A DNA stretch of 8,337 nucleotides, from assembly GCA_026387255.1 (NCBI GenBank), contig JAPLMA010000033.1, positions 1-8,337 on the forward strand, read 5' to 3'. The DNA comes from Candidatus Omnitrophota bacterium (lineage in GTDB: Bacteria > Omnitrophota > Gorgyraeia > Gygaellales > Profunditerraquicolaceae). The notes below the pieces were generated by a model that saw nothing but the letters and a program-made list of their open reading frames with translations, was not told the origin of the DNA and searched no databases. The position numbers and the translations under genes are program-made. Positions 1-6,234 of the stretch are shown here, piece after piece; position 1 is the stretch's first letter, and every line of letters starts with the position of its first letter.

Positions 1-1584
1 CAGGCAGGAAAAACCGTTTATGCCTTGAATCTTGGCTTAAGCCTTAATCGTGAAACGCATAAATCAGTAATTATTTTAGACATTTTATCTCAAGGTAAGA
101 CGCATACTTTGCCGCAAAAGCTTGAAATCCAGCAGCCACCGGTATTTGATTTATCTTCTGCTTTGGATATCTATACTTTGCCCAAAGATTTTATTTCTAA
201 AAGTAACTTTGGCGTAGATTTATTTTGTTTTTATTACCAAGAGAACAATGACTCCTGCCTTAAAAGGTTAATCGAAATATTAAGTATTTTGGTTAATGAT
301 TATCATTATATTATTCTGGATTTGCCTGCGGCGATGGATCGTTCAATCATCAGCATGCTTAATCAAAGTGATCTGATTCATATCTTGAGTAGTCCGGACC
401 CCTGTGATTTAAAACGAACGAATAATCTGATCACGCACTTGAAAACGGATTTTGATTTTGATGCAGTTAAAATAAAGACTATTATTAATGAATATAAACT
501 ATCTAAGATCGATCATCGTGACCAGCTAGAAATTTTGGGCCAGGATATTTTCGCTACCATTCCTAAGATAAAATTTGATGCTCCGGTGCGTTTGATTATT
601 GATGCGCCGGATTGCGAATATTCCCAGTCCGTCAGGCGCATTGGGCGGCAGTTAGGGGATTGTCTGGTAGGTTTAGTACTCGGGGTAGGGGTAGGGTATG
701 GTTTTTGTCATGTGGGGGTATTAAAGGTTATTGAGGAGGAAAATATTCCGATTGATATTATCGTCGGCTCCAGTATTGGCTCACTAATTGCCAGCCTTTG
801 GGCGGTCGGTAAAAGTAGCAGTGAAATTTTAGAGATCTTACGGGAGTTTAGAGAGCCTAAGCATATTTGGGGTTTAATCGACATAACTTTTCCACGCTTG
901 GGTTTTATTAAAGGTAATAAATTATACCGGTTTTTAAAGAAACATTTGGGGAATAAAACTTTTTATGATGTAAAACTTCCCTTAAAAATAATTGCTTCTG
1001 ATGTGCGCAAGAAAGAACCGAAGATTTTAGACAAAGGGCTCTTAGTTGATGCTATAATGGCTAGTTGTTCCATGCCGGGGGTGTTTGCGCCTTTTAAGTT
1101 TTCCCGTCGTATGGAGTTAGGTGAGAGCGGGATCCCGCAAGATGCGGGAAAGGAAGATGTGCTTTTTGATGGAGGGGTGACTTACCCTTTACCCACTGAG
1201 CCTTTAATGCAGATGGGGATCAAAAAGATTATTGCGGTTAATGTTACTCCTTCCCGGGAGGATATTTTAAAACAGCTAAAAAAACTTAAAGAAAAAGTTC
1301 CTTCGGAATCAAGCGGGGAGATTCAGAAAATCAGGCGCCCGGGTTTGTTTGGCCGTCTGAAGAATCTGTTTAGCTTTAACATCGTAGATATTATTTTTAG
1401 TAGTGTTGAGGTATTACAGTCTGAGCTGGCCAGGCGGGAAGGTGAGTTGGCGGATATTGTTTTACATCCGGATACTACAGGTTTATTCTGGTTGGAGTTA
1501 CATAAGGCTGATGAATTTGCCAAGCGCGGAGAGGCTGAAGCGCGTAAACACCTAGATAAAATTTGGCAGTTGGTTAATGAATAA
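1..1584 (+). CDS. MinD/CpaE-like ATPase fused to patatin-like phospholipase (5' partial)
   Basis: The frame is open from base 1 and starts inside a P-loop (visible AGKT), so the true start is upstream. A TTG at 25 is only an internal codon. Numbering from base 1, residues 1-215 look like a MinD/ParA/CpaE-type ATPase: the Walker A remnant is followed by an ALNLG helix, and a Walker B-like IILDLP strand has Asp107. Residues about 222-400 form a patatin domain: oxyanion-type loop GVGVGYG (228-234), nucleophile elbow GSSIG with Ser258, and a DGG motif with Asp390, together the Ser-Asp dyad of patatin/RssA/NTE-type lipid acyl hydrolases. The usual Arg/Lys of the oxyanion loop is Tyr233. About 130 further residues follow, without a fold I recognise. 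The expected role is hydrolysis of membrane lipid acyl esters, perhaps positioned or switched by the ATPase; that link is inference. The domain assignment is firm; the biological role is unknown. Confidence 0.9.
   Translation, partial: QAGKTVYALNLGLSLNRETHKSVIILDILSQGKTHTLPQKLEIQQPPVFDLSSALDIYTLPKDFISKSNFGVDLFCFYYQENNDSCLKRLIEILSILVNDYHYIILDLPAAMDRSIISMLNQSDLIHILSSPDPCDLKRTNNLITHLKTDFDFDAVKIKTIINEYKLSKIDHRDQLEILGQDIFATIPKIKFDAPVRLIIDAPDCEYSQSVRRIGRQLGDCLVGLVLGVGVGYGFCHVGVLKVIEEENIPIDIIVGSSIGSLIASLWAVGKSSSEILEILREFREPKHIWGLIDITFPRLGFIKGNKLYRFLKKHLGNKTFYDVKLPLKIIASDVRKKEPKILDKGLLVDAIMASCSMPGVFAPFKFSRRMELGESGIPQDAGKEDVLFDGGVTYPLPTEPLMQMGIKKIIAVNVTPSREDILKQLKKLKEKVPSESSGEIQKIRRPGLFGRLKNLFSFNIVDIIFSSVEVLQSELARREGELADIVLHPDTTGLFWLELHKADEFAKRGEAEARKHLDKIWQLVNE
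1127..1149. repeat. In-frame palindromic element inside the patatin domain
   Basis: Three alternating blocks, GCGGGA, TCCCGC and GCGGGA, give two mutually exclusive hairpins. One is the perfect 12-bp palindrome at 1127-1138. The other is a 7-bp stem (TCCCGCA/TGCGGGA) with a 3-nt loop at 1133-1149. The encoded residues (about 369-386) fall between the strand ending FKF and the catalytic VLFDGG segment, where patatin proteins normally have only a few residues. That makes it look like an inserted, translated palindrome. Other genomic copies cannot be checked from this window. Confidence 0.5.
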
Positions 1585-1612
1585 TAAAAATCTAAGTAGA
1601 GTAATGTTTCCT

Positions 1613-1675
1613 CCTCGCGGGAACTTGAGGGTCATTTTCCCCCAAGCGCCGGAGGCTGGGGAAAAATGAGGAGGA
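1613..1675 (+). repeat. 63-bp hairpin repeat, copy 1, carrying the RBS of the lipoprotein gene
   Basis: This copy matches 2429-2491 at 61 of 63 positions; the differences are at 1623 and 1639. The core is a 12-bp stem (1632-1643 with 1658-1669) with one C-A mismatch at 1639/1662. The 14-nt loop can itself form a small GC-rich hairpin. The 3' end supplies the Shine-Dalgarno sequence GAGGAGGAG (1668-1676), close to the ATG at 1679. A CCTCCTC tract at 1610-1616 is the exact complement of GAGGAGG (1668-1674), so the RBS could be held in an outer stem. No T-run follows, so it is not an obvious intrinsic terminator. Confidence 0.85.
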
Positions 1676-1678
1676 GTT

Positions 1679-2125
1679 ATGAAAAAAAGTTCGTTATTTA
1701 CCCTAACTACTACATTCTATATTCTATCTACTGTTTTATCGGGGTGCGCAACAGTTAAAGAGATGGGTAAAGGTTTTATTGGGGTATCTACGCAGGTTTT
1801 AGTCCAAAAGCGTAAGGATGCCTTAAAAAAATCTTTTGCTCTAGGATATAATGATTGTTATGTTAAGGTTAAGAATATCTTGAATTTGAAGGAGAGAGAG
1901 TCATATATATATGCAGATGATTTTAAGAATAAAATGATCGCTATTTATTTTTCTTCAACGGATACTACTCCCGTAGGAATATTTTTTACCGAGGAAACCG
2001 GGCTGAATACTTTAATTGAAATATCCAGCCCGAGTATTTATGCTAAAGAGGAAATCGCAAACAGAATCTTTGCTGGTTTGATTAAGGAGAAGAGCGTTGA
2101 TGCTAAAGAAAAAACTAACAATTAG
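1679..2125 (+). CDS. Small lipoprotein, function unknown
   Basis: This 148-residue protein has a lipoprotein signal peptide: a KK start, a hydrophobic stretch, and the lipobox L-S-G-C with Cys23 as the expected lipidated residue. Residue 24 is Ala, not Asp, so under the E. coli sorting rule it would go to the outer membrane. The mature part is a mixed alpha/beta domain of about 125 residues that I cannot assign to a named family. The start is supported by GAGGAGGAG just upstream, which lies in the hairpin repeat. Its 3' end overlaps the next gene by 26 bases, so translation is probably coupled. Nothing in the sequence reveals a partner or substrate. Confidence 0.85.
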   Translation: MKKSSLFTLTTTFYILSTVLSGCATVKEMGKGFIGVSTQVLVQKRKDALKKSFALGYNDCYVKVKNILNLKERESYIYADDFKNKMIAIYFSSTDTTPVGIFFTEETGLNTLIEISSPSIYAKEEIANRIFAGLIKEKSVDAKEKTNN

Positions 2126-2408
2126 TGATTTGATTAAAGTTTGCCACCGCGTTGCTAAAAGTAAGGGCTGGTGGGATGATACGCGTAATGACGGAGAGTT
2201 GATTGCGCTTATGCATTCTGAATTATCCGAAGCATTGGAGGCAATGCGTAGTCATAATAAGGATAATAACCTGGCGGAGGAGTTGGCAGATTGCTGTATT
2301 CGTATATTTGATTATTGTGGTTCGCGAAAAATAGATTTGCAAAAAGCGTTATTAAAGAAAATCGAATATAATAAAACCCGGCCTTATCGACACGGGAAAA
2401 AGTTTTAA
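2100..2408 (+). CDS. MazG-like nucleotide pyrophosphohydrolase
   Basis: This is a single all-alpha MazG-type domain of 102 residues. The helix HSELSEALE provides the ExxE metal ligands, and the helix EELADCCIRIFDY provides the second E..D pair. The C-terminal KIEYNKTRPYRHGKKF segment is the family's usual ending, so the protein is full length for the small single-domain class. Family members hydrolyse NTPs or dNTPs to the monophosphate and pyrophosphate, often as house-cleaning of abnormal nucleotides; the substrate here cannot be read from sequence. The start is ambiguous: TTG at 2097 or ATG at 2100, both served by AAGGAG at 2084-2089. I chose the ATG. The gene overlaps the end of the lipoprotein gene, suggesting coupling rather than shared function. 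Confidence 0.85.
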   Translation: MLKKKLTISDLIKVCHRVAKSKGWWDDTRNDGELIALMHSELSEALEAMRSHNKDNNLAEELADCCIRIFDYCGSRKIDLQKALLKKIEYNKTRPYRHGKKF

Positions 2409-2428
2409 GTAAAACAATATTCCCTCTC

Positions 2429-2491
2429 CCTCGCGGGAGCTTGAGGGTCATTTTTCCCCAAGCGCCGGAGGCTGGGGAAAAATGAGGAGGA
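2429..2491 (+). repeat. 63-bp hairpin repeat, copy 2, carrying the RBS of the 77-residue ORF
   Basis: This second copy lies 816 bases from the first and is 61/63 identical. Here the core stem is perfect: 2448-2459 pairs with 2474-2485 over 12 bp, with a 14-nt loop (2460-2473). The 3' arm runs into GAGGAGG (2484-2490), the Shine-Dalgarno of the ATG at 2495. Upstream CCTC and GAGG blocks (2429-2432, 2443-2446) can form a further short stem. The flanks of the two copies differ, so the repeat boundary is sharp. Confidence 0.85.
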
Positions 2492-2494
2492 AGA

Positions 2495-2728
2495 ATGCCA
2501 TACGATAGCAGCTTGGATACACAGGTGTTTACGCGTTTTTGGGAGAATGATTCCGGTAAGATTGTAGTTAGCGTTTACTCTTATAATAAGGGTCTTAAAA
2601 AGATTCAAATCGTTAGAGAAGTAAAAGATAGGAATGGCGAGTATGCTTTTGCAAAACTTGGGCGCTTGGTAAAAGAAGAAGCTGAAGGTATATTACCGTT
2701 AATCCAGGAAGCGCTTAAAACTATGTAG
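2495..2728 (+). CDS. Small hypothetical protein, possibly PC4/YdbC-like
   Basis: This 77-residue soluble protein has no signal peptide or membrane segment. Its pattern is a strand (KIVVSVYSY), a strand with positive charge (LKKIQIVREV), a turn with Gly (DRNGEY), then KLGRLVKEEAEGILPLIQEAL forming a C-terminal helix. That order of beta strands, Gly-Arg turn and single helix recalls the PC4/YdbC-type single-stranded-nucleic-acid-binding fold. The similarity is by eye only and could be coincidence. The start is fixed by GAGGAGG at 2484-2490, inside the hairpin repeat. It ends 4 bases before the transporter gene, which has no clear RBS of its own, so translation of the two is probably coupled. 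Confidence 0.7.
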   Translation: MPYDSSLDTQVFTRFWENDSGKIVVSVYSYNKGLKKIQIVREVKDRNGEYAFAKLGRLVKEEAEGILPLIQEALKTM

Positions 2729-2732
2729 CAAA

Positions 2733-4304
2733 ATGATGAAGCTGAAAGAAAAGAGGGAGAGTTGGGGGTCGCGCCTGGGAATTATTATGGCTGTGGCCGG
2801 TTCAGCCATTGGACTGGGAAATTTTTTGCGTTTTCCGGCTAAAGCTGTTGCTAACGGCGGGGGAGCGTTCATGATTCCCTATTTTGTTTCTCTGTTGTTT
2901 TTAGGAATACCTCTGATGTGGATCGAATGGACTCTGGGCCGTTACGGAGGTGGATTTGAGCATGGTACTGCCCCCGGAATATTCCATAGCCTCTGGCAAA
3001 AAAACCGCTTTATTAAATATTTTGGAGTCATCGGAATATTTGGTCCATTGGTTATCTTTATCTATTATATTTTTATTGAATCCTGGACTTTAGCTTACAG
3101 CTTCTTTGCTTTAACCGGTAGGTATACCACTCTCCTAGATCAGCATTCCTTACGTAGTTTTTTGGTCGGTTTTCAAGGGCTACAGAAGAATCAGTATTTT
3201 AACGGTATAGCCACTGCTTACTTATTCTTTATAATTACATTTCTATTGAATATTTGGGTAATTTATTATGGGATAAAAGGGGGGATAGAAAAGCTCTGTA
3301 AGTGGGCAATGCCGCTATTATTTATTTTTGGCGTAGTGCTAATGATCAGAGTGTTTACTTTGGGGGTTCCGGATTTAAGCAGGTCGGGTTGGAATGTTTC
3401 CGCAGGGTTTGGTTTTTTATGGAACCCGGATTTTTCTGCGCTTAAGTCTGCTAAAATCTGGCTAGAGGCAGCCGGGCAGATATTTTTTACACTTAGCGTG
3501 GGTATTGGGGTAATTCTTACCTACGCCAGTTACCTGAAGAAAGCTGACGATGTAGTGCTTGCCGGGCTTGCTGCTTCGGCCACTAATGAAGTTGCCGAAG
3601 TCGTCCTTGGGGCAAGTATAATTATTCCGGCGGCATTTGTATTTTTTGGACCGGTGGATATTAAAACCATTGCTCAGTCCGGCGTATTTAATTTAGGTTT
3701 TGTAACTATGCCGCTGGTTTTAAATAAATTGCCTTGGCCGCAGTTTTTTGGATTCTGCTGGTTTTTTCTATTATTTCTAGCCGGGATTACCTCTTCGGTT
3801 TCTCTGGCCCAGCCGGCGGTGGCTTTTCTGGAAGATGAGTTTAATATTAAAAGAAAGCGCGCCGTTTCGATCTTTAGCATAGTTTCTTTTGTTTTATGCC
3901 AGCCGGCGATATTTTTCCTTGGCCGCGGAGTAGTTGATGAATTAGATTTTTGGGGCGGCACATTTTTTCTGGTAGTTTTTGCTACAATTGAAACTGTGCT
4001 TTTTGTTTGGGTATTCGGTATGGATCGCGCCTGGGAGGAGATGCATAAAGGCGCACAGATGACCATCCCGAAGGTTTATAAATTTATTATTAAGTATATT
4101 ACTCCTTTATTTTTATTTATTATATTAGGCATGTGGTTTGCGCAAGAATGGTTACCAATAATTATGATGAAGAATGTTGCCGGGCAAGATAAACCGTTTA
4201 TCTTTGCTACGCGCTTAGGTTTATTGCTGTTATTTATAATTTTAGCGGTTTTAGTCAAGATTGCCTGGCGTTCTAGATACCCCCGGCAGGAGGAATATAA
4301 ATGA
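2733..4304 (+). CDS. Sodium-dependent transporter of the NSS/SNF family
   Basis: This 523-residue inner-membrane protein has about 12 hydrophobic segments, as expected for sodium:neurotransmitter symporters. TM1 carries the signature GSAIGLGNFLRFP (23-35), including the Asn that binds sodium in LeuT-like proteins, followed by NGGGAFMIPYF. The TM6 region AAGQIFFTLSVGIG begins near residue 246 and corresponds to the unwound substrate/sodium-site helix. Family members import amino acids or related compounds with sodium; the sequence does not tell which. ATG codons at 2733 and 2736 are both possible and neither has a strong Shine-Dalgarno. The conserved REsWGSRLG segment right after supports starting here. 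The stop overlaps the start of the small subunit (ATGA), a strong sign of one translational unit. Confidence 0.93.
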   Translation: MMKLKEKRESWGSRLGIIMAVAGSAIGLGNFLRFPAKAVANGGGAFMIPYFVSLLFLGIPLMWIEWTLGRYGGGFEHGTAPGIFHSLWQKNRFIKYFGVIGIFGPLVIFIYYIFIESWTLAYSFFALTGRYTTLLDQHSLRSFLVGFQGLQKNQYFNGIATAYLFFIITFLLNIWVIYYGIKGGIEKLCKWAMPLLFIFGVVLMIRVFTLGVPDLSRSGWNVSAGFGFLWNPDFSALKSAKIWLEAAGQIFFTLSVGIGVILTYASYLKKADDVVLAGLAASATNEVAEVVLGASIIIPAAFVFFGPVDIKTIAQSGVFNLGFVTMPLVLNKLPWPQFFGFCWFFLLFLAGITSSVSLAQPAVAFLEDEFNIKRKRAVSIFSIVSFVLCQPAIFFLGRGVVDELDFWGGTFFLVVFATIETVLFVWVFGMDRAWEEMHKGAQMTIPKVYKFIIKYITPLFLFIILGMWFAQEWLPIIMMKNVAGQDKPFIFATRLGLLLLFIILAVLVKIAWRSRYPRQEEYK

Positions 4305-4405
4305 AATTATCCGGATGGATATTTTTGATTATTTCTTGGGGATTAATTATTGGTCTAGCGGTTTTTTGCTTTGCCAAAGTATTTTTTAAAAAAGAAGTAG
4401 AATAA
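4301..4405 (+). CDS. MetS-like small subunit of the NSS transporter
   Basis: This 34-residue peptide has one hydrophobic segment (about residues 5-29, rich in Ile, Leu, Trp, Phe) and a charged tail KKEVE. It starts with the ATG of an ATGA overlap with the transporter stop and has GGCAGGAGG (4285-4293) as a strong Shine-Dalgarno, 7 bases from its ATG. In other bacteria, NSS transporters are followed by a tiny single-span subunit; the known case is MetS with MetP in methionine uptake of Corynebacterium. The size, hydrophobicity and overlap all match that arrangement. The actual substrate here is not known, so no gene symbol is assigned. Confidence 0.8.
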   Translation: MKLSGWIFLIISWGLIIGLAVFCFAKVFFKKEVE

Positions 4406-4455
4406 AAATAGTATTTAGGAGCTTATTTTTCTCTTTTCTTTTTAAGGAATTTGTG

Positions 4456-4461
4456 TACAAT
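4456..4461 (+). promoter_or_regulatory. Possible -10 element for tRNA-Phe
   Basis: TACAAT lies 24 bases before the mature tRNA 5' end, a suitable distance for a short leader. No good -35 hexamer is present 16-18 bases upstream; the region is a T/C-rich tract. The tRNA could instead be read from the transporter operon, since no terminator separates them. Confidence 0.3.
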
Positions 4462-4485
4462 ATATCAAAAGATTAGAGGATTTAA

Positions 4486-4557
4486 GCCGAGATAGCTCAG
4501 TGGTAGAGCGCGGCCCTGAAAAGGCCGGCGTGGGGGGTCCGATTCCCTCTCTCGGCA
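4486..4557 (+). tRNA. tRNA-Phe (GAA)
   Basis: This is a complete 72-nt cloverleaf. The 7-bp acceptor stem is GCCGAGA/TCTCGGC with discriminator A4557. The D arm is GCTC/GAGC. The anticodon stem CGGCC/GGCCG holds the loop CTGAAAA, giving anticodon GAA. The variable loop is GCGTG. The T stem GGGGG/CCCTC has one G-T pair. The CCA end is not encoded. The T loop is TCCGATT rather than the usual TTCGANT, so position 55 is C in place of the U normally converted to pseudouridine. Confidence 0.95.
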
Positions 4558-4640
4558 TTTTGATTTTTCTCCTTAGTGCCATTAGAAAGAGGGGGCAAGA
4601 GAGCCAATGGGAATGATATAATTAAGAAAAGGGTAAGTTG

Positions 4641-5855
4641 ATGAAGAAAGCTAAGCTTGCAATCACAAAAGAGAAATTTTCAAGAATTATCTTCTCAAAG
4701 TATTTTCGTTTCTGTTTTATTCTTGCCGGTTTTATTTGCCTGATGGTATTGAGGCAATCCTCAAAAACTTTCGGCGTTTCCTTAGGATATATATATCTTG
4801 TTTTGATTTCATTAACCGGTTTTTGGTTTGGTTTAAAAGGAGGGCTAATATCGGCAATATTTGCCGGCGCCATATTCCTCCTGGAAGTAGAGATGCATCC
4901 GTATTGGCCGGCAAGGGACCTGGTTTTAAGAGGCGCCGCTTTCAGGTTAAGTGCTTATCTTCTAAGCGGGTTCATTTTAGGCTACGTTTCCGAATTACAG
5001 AAAAAATTAAGCCAGGAGATGGAATACTCGGCTTACCATGATAAACTTACCGGGTGTGTAAATTATACCTGGATAGTTGAATTTTTGGAAAAAGAAATTG
5101 CCCGCAGCCGGCGTTTTATTAAAGAATTCTCGATAATCCTGATTGATATCGACCACTTTAAGTCAATAAACGATACATACGGACACCTTGTTGGCAATGA
5201 TGCCCTGGCGGCTTTTGCCAAGGTTATAAAAGATAATTTAAGGAATATGGATATAGTCGGCAGGTACGGTGGAGAAGAGTTTTTGATTATCCTTCCTGAA
5301 CTCGGTTCTAATGGAGCTTTGGAAGTTTTGGAGAGGATCAGGAGCAAGCTTTCTGAGGCCAGGATAACTTCCCGTCATTTAAAAGAAGGTATAAATATTT
5401 CTTTACAATTTAGTGCCGGGCTAGCCTCTTTTCCCTATAACGCGAATAACGCAGGTGATTTGATCAAGCTGGCAGATGATCTTCTCTATCAGGCCAAACA
5501 AAAAGGAAGGGATAAAGTGCTTGTGGAGAGGAGAAGATGCATTAGGCTGAAGTCCACGAAAGGCTTAAAAGTGGAAATATTCAGATTGTCCGATAAGGAA
5601 AAATTAAAAATTATAAGTATAGAGAATATCTCCGAGCGGGGAATATTGCTTCTTTTCTCGCAGGATTTTACGGAGGAGGAATTTTTATGCCGTATCTCTT
5701 TACCCGGGCAGGATTTTACTCCGGAGTTTACTTGCAATGTTGCTTATAAGAATAAGCTGGAAAACGGTGTTTACCGCGCAGGTATTTATTTCGTAGACAT
5801 TCCTACTTATACCCGAGGAACATTATTCCATTTTGTCCATCAGGGCGAAAGTTAG
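4641..5855 (+). CDS. Membrane diguanylate cyclase with C-terminal PilZ domain
   Basis: This 404-residue protein would make and possibly also sense cyclic di-GMP. Numbering from the ATG at 4641, an N-terminal membrane region has about four hydrophobic spans (roughly 24-120). A GGDEF domain follows: YHDKLTG near its start, metal-binding D169-I-D, and active site GGEEF (210-214), an allowed form of GGDEF. An RxxD inhibitory site (RNMD, 201-204) lies exactly five residues before it. The C-terminal part is PilZ-like, with RxxxR (298-302) and NxSxxG (329-334), the two cyclic di-GMP-binding motifs. Both catalytic and binding motifs are intact. The start could also be TTG at 4638; AAGGG at 4629-4633 is better spaced for the ATG. 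It is transcribed alone and ends at a strong terminator. Confidence 0.93.
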   Translation: MKKAKLAITKEKFSRIIFSKYFRFCFILAGFICLMVLRQSSKTFGVSLGYIYLVLISLTGFWFGLKGGLISAIFAGAIFLLEVEMHPYWPARDLVLRGAAFRLSAYLLSGFILGYVSELQKKLSQEMEYSAYHDKLTGCVNYTWIVEFLEKEIARSRRFIKEFSIILIDIDHFKSINDTYGHLVGNDALAAFAKVIKDNLRNMDIVGRYGGEEFLIILPELGSNGALEVLERIRSKLSEARITSRHLKEGINISLQFSAGLASFPYNANNAGDLIKLADDLLYQAKQKGRDKVLVERRRCIRLKSTKGLKVEIFRLSDKEKLKIISIENISERGILLLFSQDFTEEEFLCRISLPGQDFTPEFTCNVAYKNKLENGVYRAGIYFVDIPTYTRGTLFHFVHQGES

Positions 5856-5876
5856 ATTAAGAAAGCATCGCGTTTA

Positions 5877-5918
5877 AAAAAAATAGCCCGGATCAATTTA
5901 GATCCGGGCTATTTTTTT
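5877..5918. terminator. Bidirectional intrinsic terminator
   Basis: A perfect 18-bp stem (5877-5894 with 5901-5918) encloses a 6-nt loop AATTTA. Its core TAGCCCGGATC is GC-rich, with seven As at the base on one side and seven Ts on the other, so it works in both directions. It separates the convergent diguanylate cyclase and cold-shock genes. Confidence 0.95.
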
Positions 5919-5935
5919 ATACCGTAAAATAAAAC

Positions 5936-6136
5936 TTAAATCTTTCTGACATTAGTTGCCTGGTCACCTTTGGGTCCTTGGGTGACCTCAAATTCAACTT
6001 CATCGCCTTCTGCTAAAGATTTATATCCTTCTCCAGTGATAGCGCTGAAATGGATGAAAACATCTTTGCCATCTTCAGAAGTAACAAATCCGTAACCTTT
6101 TTGATTGCTGAACCATTTCACTTTGCCTTTTGCCAT
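5936..6136 (-). CDS. Cold-shock domain protein (CspA family)
   Basis: This 66-residue protein is a single OB-fold cold-shock domain, the family's usual length. It shows MAKGKVKWFSNQKGYGFV with the RNP1-type motif KGYGFV, then DVFIHFS with RNP2 (VFIHF), and ends QATNVRKI. These aromatic surfaces bind single-stranded RNA and DNA, and family members act as RNA chaperones or antiterminators. It could be a constitutive or a cold-induced member; sequence alone does not decide. The start is supported by AAGGAGG at 6154-6148 on this strand. The long, structured leader described separately suggests post-transcriptional control. Confidence 0.97.
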   Translation of the reverse strand: MAKGKVKWFSNQKGYGFVTSEDGKDVFIHFSAITGEGYKSLAEGDEVEFEVTQGPKGDQATNVRKI

Positions 6137-6143
6137 TTTGTTT

Positions 6144-6225
6144 CTCTCCTCCTTAATTTTCCCGAATTAATGTTCGGAAAATCGATCCTCAAGTCCGCCA
6201 TTGATTTAGTGGCGGAGGAGGGATC
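6144..6225 (-). promoter_or_regulatory. Structured 5' leader of the cold-shock gene
   Basis: Reading the minus strand, two hairpins precede the start codon. The first (6225-6184) has a 7-bp stem TCCGCCA/TGGCGGA around a 9-nt loop, with an outer GATCC/GGATC helix. The second (6182-6156) is a 10-bp stem with one bulge and loop CATTAA, directly before the Shine-Dalgarno sequence (6154-6148). The first hairpin contains the pyrimidine run CCCTCCTCC, which can pair with the Shine-Dalgarno GGAGGAGAG at eight of nine positions. The leader may therefore switch between a form with a free RBS and one with a masked RBS. This is inferred from base pairing only. Confidence 0.5.
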
Positions 6226-6234
6226 TATGTGTAT

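Noticed and set aside
25..27. TTG at 25 as the start of the ATPase-patatin gene
   Set aside because: The frame is open upstream to base 1 and already encodes the end of a P-loop (AGKT), so the gene begins before the window.
1632..1669. Repeat hairpin as an intrinsic terminator
   Set aside because: The stem is followed by GAGGAGG and a start codon rather than a T-run in both copies.
1613..2491. Reading the two repeats as part of a CRISPR array
   Set aside because: Only two copies exist, 816 bp apart with whole genes between them, and they are strongly hairpin-forming and linked to start codons.
2209..2608. Overlapping minus-strand frames across the MazG gene and repeat copy 2
   Set aside because: They are antisense to supported genes and have no recognisable domain or RBS. 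The repeat, not coding, explains the conserved part.
3674..4066. 130-codon minus-strand frame inside the transporter
   Set aside because: It is antisense to a well-supported membrane protein gene; its Lys/Thr/Asn-rich sequence is what the opposite strand of hydrophobic codons gives.
4617..4622. TATAAT as a -10 element for the diguanylate cyclase gene
   Set aside because: Transcription would start at about the Shine-Dalgarno sequence, leaving no leader, and there is no -35 match. The A/T-rich sequence explains it by chance.
4736..5041. 101-codon plus-strand frame
   Set aside because: It lies inside the diguanylate cyclase gene in another frame; its predicted protein is rich in Arg and Phe and resembles no family.
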